Below the pieces are notes generated by a model that worked only from the letters and a program-made list of their open reading frames with translations, did not search any database and was not told the origin of the DNA. A stretch of 64,000 nucleotides of DNA. Source: Symbiodinium natans. Taxonomy: Eukaryota; Sar; Dinophyceae; Suessiales; Symbiodiniaceae. The translations under genes were made by a program, and so were the position numbers. The stretch is from NCBI GenBank assembly GCA_905221605.1, contig CAJNDS010002402.1, forward strand, positions 310,001 through 374,000. The letters run 5' to 3'. The first letter of the stretch is position 1; each line of letters starts with the position of its first letter. Shown in pieces: positions 1 through 10,869 of this stretch.

Positions 1-2588
1 TTGAGCGTGTGAGGGCGACAGGGCAACACATGGAGTTTTTCATACCCTCAAACTACGCAGCAACTACTCAGCAACTACTCTCAACCCTACCTTAGCACCC
101 ATCGGTTTGCTTTTGCTTCCGAAGTTTGTCTGATCTGTCATCTCCTCTTTGTGTGACATGCGCAGTCAGCCACTAAGCTTCTCAGGAGGCTTTCATGAAG
201 CTGCTGTGCGGAGATCTCCAGAGCTGAGCATGGCACGAAGACGTCTGCACTGCTGAGAAGTATCGCGGGATGGGATGTGGCTGCTTTGGAGGGATGGACC
301 AGGGTTGAGACGGTTGAGACATGGGCACCGAAGTGTTTAAGCCTGTGCCTGTAGGAGCCTAGGTGGGAGGGTCTGCGTGACCAGCAAAGCTGGTCGAGCG
401 TGCCAGCACTCTGTTGCCAGGTAGCAAGTCTGCATGGTGCTCCTCTTGTCTACATGTGGCAAGATGTGACAGGATCTGCAAAAGATGGCACCCGCATGTG
501 GTAGATGCGCCGCACAACGCTGCAGCTTGATTACGGGCCACCTGTATGGTAAGGCTAACTTTGTGTGATCCTGTTGCCAGTTGAGCGCAAGCAGACTAGG
601 TCTACATCCAAAGAACGACCGGGGGTTTGCCATAATCATCGGAAAAATCTGCGATCGGAGACTGGAAATCGGCCGGGCTCAAGTGATCAGGCATTGAAGC
701 GTGGGAGATGTCCCCAACGGTTCAGGGTTTAAACTGCGTCAAGCACTTCTTGGCCAGGCTTGGAAGCATCTAGCCGAAAGGGGTGAGAGCGACAGAAGCC
801 TGCCCCTTACTGTGACGCGCTTCGCTCTGCAGCGTTGATCTACCTGGCCATGCTACCGCCTTTTCTTTTGCCGATAACACGCACCTTCCAGGCCTGGAGC
901 GAGCTGCAGAGCAGCTGCAGGAGAGGCCGGGTCGCTCCTGCCAAGTTCCATGATTTTTTCCCACACGGTGTCGGTTTCGTAGGTTTCTCGCGTGGCCATG
1001 CAGAGGTGCCAATGGATGGGCGATCCAGTCAGCAGTGCAGCATTGGGAGTCGCCATCAACAACTTCAGGCACGGTCTTAACCGCGACCGTTAGTCTTTCC
1101 AAGTCTTTGCGAGTTTGTTCCGAGTCTGGAGGCGTGCTTGCCCTGATCCGCATGCAAACTGCCTATCTGTCCTGCAGCGCGCCTATCACACGGAGCACAG
1201 GTCATGCCAGATTCCTAGTTCTTCTGGGCATTCTGATGTCTGTCCAGGCCGAGCCTCGTCCGGCAGCAGCGCCGTGCAAGGCTTGCGGTGCTTTGGAGAG
1301 CGGTTGCCTGTTAGCTCTTGAGACACTGCTCGCATCCATTTGGTCTATCTTGCTCTTCCGGCTTTTTCATTTTGACGCTGCGCGACGCCCTCCCCGGTGC
1401 GGGTCCAGGGGGTGGGGAGAAGGGGTTGGAGAGGTTGCAGCGGAACCTCCGCCCCAGTAGCCGATCCAGAGCGGCTAAGCCATGGGTAGCTCAACGGTTC
1501 TAAGGCAATGTCGTGCAACGACTATCAGGATGAGGTCGAATGCGAGACCTCTCGTTCTCAATAAGCTTCCCCCAACCAAACCATAGTCAACGCAGCACGA
1601 CCCAGGAGCTGGGGAGGGGGAGCGGGCCGACACCCAACAAAAAGAGAGATTGGGTCGAACACTCACTTGCATGGAAGGGCAGGGCAACATTTAGGGCTTT
1701 TGGGGGCGGGGATGCAGCGGAGGAAGGGGGCTTCTCACCTCATGACATGGCCGAGGGCCGAGAGGCGAATTCTACGGAAGACTCACTTCATGCGCCTCCG
1801 ATGGATGCTGCGGGCGACGTGCCCTGCAAATGGGGTGACCACGGCCACGGTAGATGAAAGTGACCTGCATGCCAGTTAACCTTGATGGAGGCAGATGTGC
1901 CGAGCGATTGAGGCGGTGACATCACAGAACGTCCTCGTCTTTTTACAGGCTAGCTCGGAGCGTTGCAATGATTGCAAAGAGGCGACTCGCTCCCGGTCAG
2001 GCAATACTAGTGTGCATTCAAGCACTGTGCGATCTTCTGGTGGAGTGCTCCGCGCAGCCACATCCCGAGCGCGAGCGTAGTCTGCTGTGGTGTTTACCCG
2101 GTCCGCCTCGCGATGTCTAGGATGTCGCAGATGACGGATCCCGCATGGTCCGAGGAGGCGATGCGGGATTGCACAGCTGGCCAGGGCATGACGGCCTTAA
2201 AGTGGCCATTAAGTTGCACTCCTATTGGCCAGGAGCGTGAGTGCGCTCAAGAAAGTGATGAGCTGCATCACCTTCTTCTGGGGTCCAACGCTTGATGCTG
2301 TGCTGTCGAGCTCCGTGGTTGGTGCTTTGAATCCAGTATTAGGTTCGCATATGATGTGAGGCTGTCGGCTCTTCGGCGATTGCTGTGGCGATTGGGTCTT
2401 GCAGCGGAGCTGTTCATGTCAGACGGCGCAGGCCTCGACGCTCCTCAAACATCTTCAAACATCTTCAAAGTCTTGATCTTCCTCTTCTGCGCCAGACTAG
2501 ATTAGATGAATGAACATGCAAGGGCAAGCGGATAACCCAGACACCAAGGCACTGCAGGAGATCACATTTATTTTCTGATGCTCTTGTA
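1..2588. other. Region without a supported gene
   Basis: I see only short open frames in mutually inconsistent phases and no domain motif on either strand. A 12-base direct duplication (core actactcagcaa) lies at about 60-85. The 8-mer GGCTCAAG, identical to the 3' end of the dinoflagellate spliced leader, occurs at 676-683 but has no gene after it. Nothing else stands out. Confidence 0.5.
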
Positions 2589-3365
2589 ATGTCAAAGCAT
2601 TTCAAAGCCTGCACTTGCTGGAAGGATCTGCAAGCCTCCATGGCTTCCAGCCTGGCCGCAGCCAAGGTGGATGTGTCCGGATGTGTTTTGAAGGTCCGGG
2701 CATTCCGGGCACAAGGCCCCGTGTTCCGCCAGGCGTCTTGGGCGAAGCTCGAGTCTGATGTGCTGGGTCCCGTCCTCTCTCGAAGAATTTCGAAGCTTCC
2801 TGCGAAGCCTGCGAAGCCTGCGCAGCCTGCGAAGCCTCCGAAGCGCCAGCGCATCGCTCGACCAGGCTTGAGGCTCAATCTCGAGCCTTGGCATGAAGCC
2901 ACGTGCTTTGAGGCACGGAAAAGCATGTTCGCACGATCGAGCTCAATGCCAGTCCTAAAGACCACAGCCCTGCCTGGCGTAGGCTGGTGGATGCACCGAC
3001 AGCTACGCGGATTTGCTCACGGCTCCACTGTGCAGGTAGGGATACTTGTCCATGGCATCATGCTGGAATACTGTCTACTGGCACCCAGCATGCGATGGTG
3101 TCCAGGCTCTGCCTCCTGCCGGCCGTGCCCTTGGCTTTGGAGGCCTGGAGCTGGAAGCAGAGCTGGCCGTAGCTTCGTGTGGCTTCGGCATGTGTGGGGT
3201 TTGAGGCAGAGGTCCAGAGCCGCGATGCTGGGGCCGCCGCGGCTTCAGACCTCCAATCTCTTCCTTGCATCTCACATCGCAGAACCACTCTGCAGAGGTG
3301 TCGGCGCCATGGAGAGGCGGTCACTGGCACATTCAATGCGCCAACTTCTGGTTGAGGCGTGGTGA
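2589..3365 (+). other. Open frame of doubtful coding value, with 9-bp repeat
   Basis: A 258-codon frame is open here, but it resembles no family. Its most regular part is a 9-bp repeat at about 2800-2845 that gives an Ala-Lys-Pro/Gln-Pro repeat. The second half is rich in Trp, Cys and Arg, which is typical of an unselected GC-rich frame, and another frame is open across the same stretch. It could contain one real exon (about 2589-2960, Lys/Ala-rich) followed by intron. Neighbours are non-coding sequence upstream and the dioxygenase gene about 0.55 kb downstream. Confidence 0.2.
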
Positions 3366-3890
3366 TTGCGATTGGAGAGAGACATGGAAAAGTTTATACA
3401 TGGTTTGCTCGTTGCAGGCATGGTCGCCCCTCGGAGGCTTTTAAGGCAGCGAAGGAAGAGTTGTGACTCTCCCCACCGAAAGTTGTGATGCCATGGCAGG
3501 AGAGTGGCATGGAAGATCCGTTCAAAGCTTTCGTGAGTTGAAAGTTGCTGTTGGCTAGTTGGCCAGGTTTGGACATCGTTTGCTAGTCCCCCTATCCGCT
3601 AGCAAGCTACGCAAACTATAGGAAATCCCACAGCATGCCATCGCAAGCCCTGCAAGCTCTTCAAGCCGAGCCGCTAAGCCCCTCTCGTTTCACCTTCAAG
3701 AACAAGAATAGGTTGGCGCGGGTCCTTCGGGCCGAGATTTCACCGCTTTTCCCACCGCATTGGACCGATGAAGGACCAAGAGAAGAGCTTCCATGCTTCC
3801 ACAGGTACTGTAGCGTGCAATGGCCCCTCCACGGGTGTACGAATTAGGGCATGCGAGGAACAAGTGGTTGAATCAACTTGAATCAGATCC

Positions 3891-3898
3891 GGCTCAAG
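3891..3898 (+). other. Possible spliced-leader remnant (GGCTCAAG)
   Basis: The eight bases equal the 3' end of the conserved 22-nt dinoflagellate spliced leader and sit 31 bases before the chosen start codon of an intronless gene. Known: mRNAs reinserted into dinoflagellate genomes can keep truncated leader copies. Only eight bases match, so chance is a serious alternative. Confidence 0.3.
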
Positions 3899-3929
3899 TC
3901 TTCGATTGGGGAGATGTGTGCTCCTTGAG

Positions 3930-5357
3930 ATGAGCTCCCTCAATGTCTCCGATTTTGCTGTAACCGCGGGGGCAGATGAATGGCAGCAGAAGGCGGCGGG
4001 GATCTTTCGGGATGCCGGTTTCTGCGTGATTCTCAACGCCCTCAGTGAATCAACAGCATCTGACGTGCTGGAGAGCTGCCTCGACGCGGAGCGAAAGATG
4101 TTGGAGCTGGATCCTGAGAGGATCGGGTGCCGCGACCCTGGTCGGTACAGCTTTGGGGCTGCCAGCCAGTCTGGCCACATGCTTCATTATGAAGCATGGT
4201 CACAGCTGCTGTCCTGTGAGGCTGTGCTGCATGCGCTGCACGCGATCTTTCCCGACGGATTCTGCTTTTGTGGCGGCGGTGGTGACTTCGTCCTGGGAGA
4301 GACCCTGAACTATCAAGCCCTGCACTCTGATTTAGGGCCTGGCCGAGTTCCTTCCGAGCATCGTTTGGAAAATGCACCCCCCAAGATCGCAGTGAACTTC
4401 ACTGTGCAAGAAATAGGCGCAGAGAATGGGCCCATGAGAGTCATACCAGGCAAGAAGGTCATCAGTGGGCAGCAAGACATTCCTCCCAAGTTCGCAGATG
4501 AACCTGAACGATACAAGCAGTCCAAGCTTTTTCCGCTGCCGGCTGGTGCCGCAATCATTCGAGACCTGAGGTTGTGGCATGGTGGTACTCCAAATCTAAG
4601 TGCAGAGACACGCTTCTTGCCAAGTGTGGAGGCGTTCTCTGCCAAGTACGCGTCTTTCATCTCCGGTCAGCATGCAAGTGAAGGCTGGTGCCGGGCATGC
4701 CAATGGCACCACTGCAGCATCCCTCTGAAAGATCGGCGATGCTGTTTACCCGAATACCTTTTTCTCAAACTGCCGCCTGCAGTTCAAGCAGTCTGTTCGG
4801 CCATACGCTCGCAGGACGCGGTTCCAACCGACTTTCGAGAGTTTGCCCACCTACGGCGCTCGTGGGAGGCAGGTGCCAGCTCAAGCCAGGTCTCGTCGAA
4901 GCCGATGTGGCAACCTTGGCGGCACGAGAAGAGTTTGCCAAGTTCGATGCCGAAGGCTCCAAAGCCTCTGATAGATGATTGGAGCGGTAGGAGGAAATGG
5001 CGTGGGAGAGTTGACTGGAACAGATCCTGGAGCGAGGCCAGAAACTCCAGGCAGGAGTTCAAGGGATATGCTGCGACGAACAAGTCCAGCAAGCTGGATC
5101 ATGATGAAGCTGGGAACAAAGACAACCAGGTCATTGCAAGTGTGCGGGGTGCAGCTGCAGCCATCGCCGCTGTCGTTGCAAAGAGTGCTCGAGTTACGCT
5201 AGGTCTTGTCGTGTTGTATCGAGCAACGAAAGTATGGGCAGCGTTCCTTACAATCTCTGAACGTTTTGTGACGGATGCGAGTCGTAGTGCACTACGAGTT
5301 CTGCCGACGATCGTGACTCGAATTCTGGGCCGGCTTGCCGTCCTGAGGCGCCTGTAA
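3930..5357 (+). CDS. Phytanoyl-CoA dioxygenase (PhyH)-like 2-oxoglutarate/Fe(II) oxygenase
   Basis: Intronless gene of 475 codons from the chosen ATG at 3930; an in-frame ATG at 3906 would add eight residues. Seen: an N-terminal helix pair, then the iron-binding HxD as His-Ser-Asp (codons at 4323-4331). The distal His lies in a Trp-His-Gly-Gly-Thr-Pro-Asn motif (4575-4595), followed six residues later by the Arg expected to bind 2-oxoglutarate. PhyH-family enzymes hydroxylate carbons in lipid acyl-CoAs or small metabolites using 2-oxoglutarate and O2; the substrate here cannot be read from sequence. The core ends near residue 250. A further ~220 residues are unusual for the family: a Cys-rich patch, a Trp/Arg/Ser-rich stretch and a C-terminal hydrophobic helix, ending in Arg-Arg-Leu, which is not a peroxisomal signal. 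GGCTCAAG lies at 3891-3898, just upstream. Family call firm, substrate unknown. Confidence 0.85.
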   Translation: MSSLNVSDFAVTAGADEWQQKAAGIFRDAGFCVILNALSESTASDVLESCLDAERKMLELDPERIGCRDPGRYSFGAASQSGHMLHYEAWSQLLSCEAVLHALHAIFPDGFCFCGGGGDFVLGETLNYQALHSDLGPGRVPSEHRLENAPPKIAVNFTVQEIGAENGPMRVIPGKKVISGQQDIPPKFADEPERYKQSKLFPLPAGAAIIRDLRLWHGGTPNLSAETRFLPSVEAFSAKYASFISGQHASEGWCRACQWHHCSIPLKDRRCCLPEYLFLKLPPAVQAVCSAIRSQDAVPTDFREFAHLRRSWEAGASSSQVSSKPMWQPWRHEKSLPSSMPKAPKPLIDDWSGRRKWRGRVDWNRSWSEARNSRQEFKGYAATNKSSKLDHDEAGNKDNQVIASVRGAAAAIAAVVAKSARVTLGLVVLYRATKVWAAFLTISERFVTDASRSALRVLPTIVTRILGRLAVLRRL

Positions 5358-5563
5358 CGCAGGCCAGGACAAGAAGGCAACGTTGTTGTGACAGAACCTT
5401 CAGGGTGGACTGGCATTGCTGGCTGCTTTGTCGGAACCGACACGCCCGATACCTGCCTGAACTCAATGCCTCTGTACTGGAGCCATGCCCGATGATGGGT
5501 TCAGGTTCGGTCAGCTGTGATCTGTGTTGTTGCGAGTTGTCTACTGCAATGCTGGAAGCCCAG

Positions 5564-5600
<37 letters not shown>

Positions 5601-6379
5601 TCACTCCTTGCGCCATACGCTCCTTGATTGAGTTGACGCGCTGGAAAAGACCGAGCCTGTTCTGAAGGCCATCGCAGACGCTGTAGGCAAACAGTCGAGC
5701 TAATAACAGCTGCTTGCTCCTCTACTCCAGCCCATACTGCAGCAATGCTATGAACTAGTATTGTCAGCTGCACACCGAAGGTCGGAGAGCTCCAGCACCA
5801 CATGCACAGAGCCCCCAGAATGTAGTGCAGTCGCACGCGTGCGACCGCGGCGAAGATGCTTCTAGTGGAGAAGTTGACTTGTTTTTCACATTACCTCTTC
5901 ACTGCCGTGGGCCAATGCGAGGGAAGTGAAGGCAGCCAGGTTTAAGAAGAACAGACCTCTGAATTTCCGATGTTTCTCTGAGATGTCGATGGTTTTGTGC
6001 ATGTGCTTGCTTTCGGCCAGCTTCGGATTCTGAGTTTCCGTCATCTCCGCTGTCTTTGCAAGATCAATATGTTGTGGCATGACAGCAGTACGTGGCCAGC
6101 ATACATAGTGCAGATCCCGGAAGGTAAGCAGCAGCGTCAGTCATGGTAGTCAGGCCGCACAGACCTTCGCAGTGTAGTGAGTGTAGTGCCTTCGAAGTCC
6201 TGCATCCTGCTGCCTTCACCTGAAATTATAAACACAAGCTCTGCCCTCGTGGCCGGCCCCCGCACTTCGTAGCGTGTGGTGCCGAGACTGTACTATCATC
6301 GCTGAAGATTTCGCTATTTTCGCTTGGGTGGCTCGAGTGCGGATTGAGAAGCTTGGAGTGGCCTTTCCGCACGATTTTC
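5358..6379. other. Intergenic region with (AC)n microsatellite
   Basis: Gap between the dioxygenase gene and the Arg/Ser-Pro-rich gene. It holds an (AC)n tract of about 14 units at 5570-5597. The remaining short frames are not protein-like. The segment 5880-6080 is relatively AT-rich. No promoter motif can be called with confidence; a TTTT-box would be expected in this group, and several T-runs occur. Confidence 0.5.
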
Positions 6380-9300
6380 AGGTCTCATGTCGCTACGATT
6401 GCGGTCACGGTCCAGAGATAGAGAAAGAATACGGCGGAGATCCAACTCCCGATCCCGAAGGACCTTCCAAACAGTCATAGGATGTCTGAAGGAAGCTGCA
6501 CATTGTCGGAAGTTGAACACAGGAGTTTCTTTTTGTTTCTGTGGCTCGAACTTGTCGGATTGCGGCTGTTTTTTCTTCGAAATGCAGGCGCCCCGTTGAA
6601 CGGGTGGAAAGGGAAAGGACAAGGCGAAGACGGAGTGCCACGCCAGCTTCAAAGAGCAGGAGCAGCTGACGAGCTAACGAGTGCTGCCGTGGCTTGGGCG
6701 GTGTACAGGAGTCCCAAGAAGAAGTCAGGCAGAAGCGGCAGAAGGGAGCCTCCGAAAGTTGCCCCGCATTCTGTTGTGGATAGTCCCCAGGTGGTGGAGG
6801 TGGTGGAGGTGGTGGTGGCAGTGGCTTTGATGTCAAAGTCATGCCGGAAGATCTGGAGCGAGTGCAGGCGCTTGCAAGGCTGGGCGAGAGATTCGTATAT
6901 GTCAGCTATGTCTACCTATTTGTGTACCTTTTCTTCTGTTGGCGCATGGCCCTCTGGGCCCCCCTCTGGATGCGTGCTCCAGGCAGTACAATCAGAACAA
7001 GTCGGTTGCACAGGCTTCCAAGGGTGCAGCGTGCATGTTGACTCAGTTGTTTGCTGCTTCGCTCCGTTTCGTTTGCAGCTGGTGTCTCGAGAGGCCGTAG
7101 CTCTGCATCTGGAACAGACGAAGAACCAGCAGCCACCTAATCCTGAGGTGGAGACTTTCTTGTCTCAGCTATTGGGATGCACTAGACAAACTGGTTTGTC
7201 ACGTGTGCGCTCGGGTCCTGACAATGCTGTTGTGTTACCCAGGTACCCTCAGATCCAGGTGTTTCTCAGCTTGTTTTTTTTGAACAGCCTGGAGACCGTA
7301 CAATAAGAAAATTCATGCATTCACGAAGCCAGGCACATGCTGCGGCTCGATTACGAGCACTGCCCAAAGAGGCTCAGACAAACGTCCGTGTCTGAGAGCT
7401 CAGGTAGCGAGGAGGTAGAGGCAGCTAGATTATCTATCGCTAGAGGAGGTAGTGAGATGCAGTGAGCTCGGCTGGCTATCTTGCGAGGTCCTTATGCGTG
7501 GTGGCCTGGGTAGCGCCCGTGATCCCACGGCGATGCTGCTCGGGAGGTGTGGCATCGTGGCATCTTGTGTGGATTCATGGTGAGTCTGCTCCACGTCGCT
7601 GCAGGATACGACAGGTTGATCCTTTCAACACCACCTGGGTGCCCCACACACCCGGCATGCAGCCGTTCCCAACGCAATCGCAGCCACTCTGCTGAATCCT
7701 GACACCAGTAGTCTGTGTTTGGAGTGCTGACCGGTGGCAAGCCCGAGGGTAGCAGCCCAACAAACCATGGCGACAGCTGGCCTGTTTCCTGTTGCCTGGT
7801 CTTCTGCTTCCTCACAAAAGCCACATCAGCTGATGGGAGTGGCATGTACATCGTTTCGCATGTCAGGTGGCGAAGATCGCTCCCGAGCCCAAAGCGCCGC
7901 AACTGGCTCAAGTTAAAGTTGGTGACTCAGTCATAAGGTTTCCTCCGTCTTGCTTCCTCTGCTTTGCTGCTGTTCTGACCTTCCGTGCAACTGAAAGGTA
8001 GCTTGGTGTAGACTCGTAGACACGTGAGGATCGAGATGAGGGTGAGTACGATGCCCTGACGGCACTAGCCGAAGGACCGGGAATGACCAGTAAACCTGCC
8101 TGCGTTGAGTAATGCTCAGCGGCTGCTGTTGCCCAATTGACCCAGCGACAGGGGAGCTGATGCAAAGCGCCAGGATGCAAAAGGCACAGGGCAGATAGGG
8201 CAGTTCTCTGGGAAGGGGTTTCGACGATGGCTTTGGAATCAACACGCCGCCGCATGTTGATGTCCGCACTGAGCACTGCAGAGCGCAGTCCATGCTCAGA
8301 TTGAAGCTGTGCAGGCACTCACAAATGCTACGGCGAAGGCAATCCCGACCGATTCCTAGTTCGAGAGGGAAACCACGGGAGCTTGAGCGAAAGTGCGAAA
8401 GTGCGAAAGCGTCCCAAAGACTAAAGCACGATCTAAGGAAGCCGGTGCTCTCTGATTGGAGAAGAGCAGGAGCCTCAGTCTGCTCAGGCCCCATTTCACG
8501 GCGTACTAGTCAGACACTCAGGCACGGCCGCAGCCTGGAGAGGAGGTACCTGGCTCGCTTCCTGGTGCTCCGAACTTGGCATCGCCGCTGCCTTTTCCGC
8601 CGGGCCCACCGGGTGCGCCGGGCCCACTGGGCCTGCCTGGCTCATCGGGCCCGCTGAGCCCACCTGGCCCACCGGGCCCGCCGGGCGGTCCGCCGGGTCC
8701 GCTGGGTGGTCCACCGGGTCCGCCGGGCGGTCCACCGGGTCCACCCGGTCCACCGGCTCCACCACCAGGGAAGGCGGGATGAATTCGGTTTGCTGATGGT
8801 TTTGTAGGCACTTCAGCTGCTCTGTGTACAGGCTGTGCCTGAGCAGCTGCCCTCCCCACAGCTTCCTGCTCCACCCCCACTGCCGGCTCCCTTGCTGGCT
8901 CCGCAGACAAGCACCCCATTTTCGAGGGTGACCAGCTGAGATTTCAAATTTGAGAGGCTGATCTCTGGGTTCTCACAAATACGCTTCTCTCGGACTCTGA
9001 GTCCAGGTGCCACCGGCAACGAGTGGTCTTGTCCCGCCTCCGGCGCCCACAGCGCCCGTGGCCCCGCAGCAAGTGCCTGCAGGATGAGATTGGGATGAGA
9101 AGAGGATGAAGAGGGTGAGAAGAGCCTGAAGACAACACGAAGAGATCAATCGACGATGTTTGTCGTCTTGTCGAGATCTGAGGCCCATGCCTTTCCCCCC
9201 GCAGCGCCATCGCCGCCGCCACCGTTACCACCCCTTGGCGGTGCAAAGCCACCACCGCCAGCTTCAGGCGCTGAGAGAGGGAGAGAGCGAGAGAGAGAGA

Positions 9301-10775
9301 GAGAGAGCGTTAGAACTCCTTCCGAGCACTCCGAATCTTGCGAGTGTTTCTCCGTTTGTGCCTTTGGAGATGCTAATTAGGAGGAGTGTAGCACGTGCAG
9401 CTTGTGGCTGCAGGCCTTGCCAGTGTCGCAAAGACGAAGCCTCCCCCACCTTTACCAGGCTGTTGGAGTGGGCCTGGGAAATTGAACAGTTCACAGGAAA
9501 TTCGTGATCTGGGTTTGATGTTGCTTGTGTGCATAGTGTCTCGTTTTTGCTATAGTATGTGCTTGCCCGCTTGCACGCACGCGCGCAGTCATGCCTGCAC
9601 GCTTGCGGGCAAACTGAGCGCTCAACTGAGCGGGGGAACCAGTTCCTCTTTGCGCGTGTGGAATGCATGCTTGAGATTGGTCATGAAAGCAAATTAGTCA
9701 ACTACTCGTCTTGCTTTGGCATGAGCATCAGACGATGCTTGAGAAGCTCTTTGGTTTTGCCAGGACGATTTGCAAGTTTCGGGAAACCAGCGTTTTCGAA
9801 GGCAGAAGGGAGGTGGGGAAGGTGGAGATCTGAGGAGGCTTGTGGAAGTTTTTGTCAGGATATTTTTGGGGCGCCGGCGTGTTGTTGGGTTGGGGCGCAG
9901 GCGCGCGATTTTTTGGGGGGGGCGCTCGGCCTCTCGCTGCCAGTTCCGGCACACGAGAAGCGGGCGCCCTCATTGGCCCATGACAACTGCCTCAGCGTTG
10001 TGAAGGAGCCCCTGCCTTTGCTGGAGTGCCGCAGTTCCACATATGCTGCGGACAAACCAGTACCCTCAACCCTAAGAGCACAGAACAAAACAACCACAAT
10101 GGGGGGCAGACAAAGGGCTCAGAGCAAAGAAGCAAAAAAGCCCGCACGCGCGGGGAAGCTCTTGATTGCAAGGTTTGCCCCCCCTGCCGTGCCTACCGGT
10201 GCCATCCTTGTCAGCTCCAGGCGGGGGGGGGAGGGGCGCTTGGAGTTAAGGGCCGTGGTAGCCACCCTGAGATGCCTCATTGCCTCATGCCATCTGCCTT
10301 GAAAACATGCCCTCTACTTGAGGAGCTTCGCCTGCGATGGCTCCAGGCACCCCACTCTCTAAAGGCAGACTTGGACTTGGAATCACGACTTTTTCGAACG
10401 ATCAGGGTCTGCTCCAGCACCACCCCCACCGGCGCCTACCCAATCCACCCCATCTCCATCACCAAGCGCTGCTCTCAATGTGAGGACACTCGCTGACATG
10501 CGTGTGAAGCACTTCCCCAGGTTTTGAAGCCTTTGAGCCCAGGTCAAGAGGCCGCCAAGGCTTTCACCCTGTCCCCAGAACTCGAAAGTGGCTTGGCTAT
10601 TGTCGAACGGACGTACGAGAGCATGTTCTGAAAGGCTCGTCCACACCTTCACACCTTGACATACCGATTGCTTGCAGAGGCAAACGCAGCAATGTTCAAT
10701 CCTCCTTGGCCAATCTGGACCGCGCCTCAGGCAGAGTTACAGAAGGTGTGGGCGCGTGCATTGCGTGCACGATAG
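6380..10775 (+). CDS. Multi-exon Arg/Ser-, Gly- and Pro-rich protein (possible splicing-related factor)
   Basis: Exon-by-exon reading, frames checked at the 3' end. An exon near 6380-6473 encodes an Arg/Ser-Arg/Asp-rich stretch like an SR-protein RS domain. Basic segments follow at 6598-6790. The exon from 6791 (after cccag) encodes eight Gly then an acidic helix. Exons at 7079-7180 and 7867-7937 are protein-like. Exon 8534-8773 is a long Gly-Pro-Pro collagen-like/polyproline stretch. The tail joins in phase: 8534-8773, 9007-9082, 9205-9267, 9414-9458, 10406-10501, 10543-10620, 10678-10775, ending at TAG (10773). Donors are GC, GA, GC, GC, GT, GC. Only these last seven exons are phase-tested; the 5' part and the start codon are uncertain. 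RS plus Pro-rich composition is typical of pre-mRNA processing factors, but I see no RRM, KH or SURP core, so the function is inference. Confidence 0.6.
9083..9204 (+). other. GA-AG intron in the Pro-rich gene
   Basis: The exon before it ends ...CCT GCA G and the exon after begins CG CCA TCG. Joining them restores an Ala codon and an unbroken Pro-rich frame. The intron starts GATGAG and ends CGCAG. GA donors are known in dinoflagellates. The alternative of a GT donor nine bases upstream breaks the phase with the next exon. Confidence 0.6.
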
Positions 10776-10847
10776 AATATGATGCGCGCATGTATGGCGG
10801 GTTGGATAGACATTGGGTGAGCAAAGCTGGCAGTGGAATTACGGAAC

Positions 10848-10869
10848 TCCGGAATTCTGAAATTCCGGA
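10848..10869. repeat. Perfect 9-bp hairpin
   Basis: TCCGGAATT, a four-base loop CTGA, then AATTCCGGA. It lies about 75 bases after the stop codon of the Pro-rich gene, so it may be in its 3' UTR. More copies of CTCCGGAA-type words occur at 11760-11850 and 30705-30720. Confidence 0.6.

Noticed and set aside
6405..6842. Minus-strand polyproline frame opposite the GGT/GGA repeats
   Set aside because: The + strand reading gives a Gly-run followed by a normal acidic helix after a clean acceptor, so the minus-strand frame is taken as a shadow.
7904..7912. TGGCTCAAG as a spliced-leader relic
   Set aside because: It lies inside exon 7867-7937 of the Pro-rich gene, in frame, and is explained as coding sequence.
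8496..8919. Minus-strand collagen-like frames opposite the Pro-rich exon
   Set aside because: Mirror of GC-rich GGN/CCN triplets; the + strand version joins in phase to six further exons.
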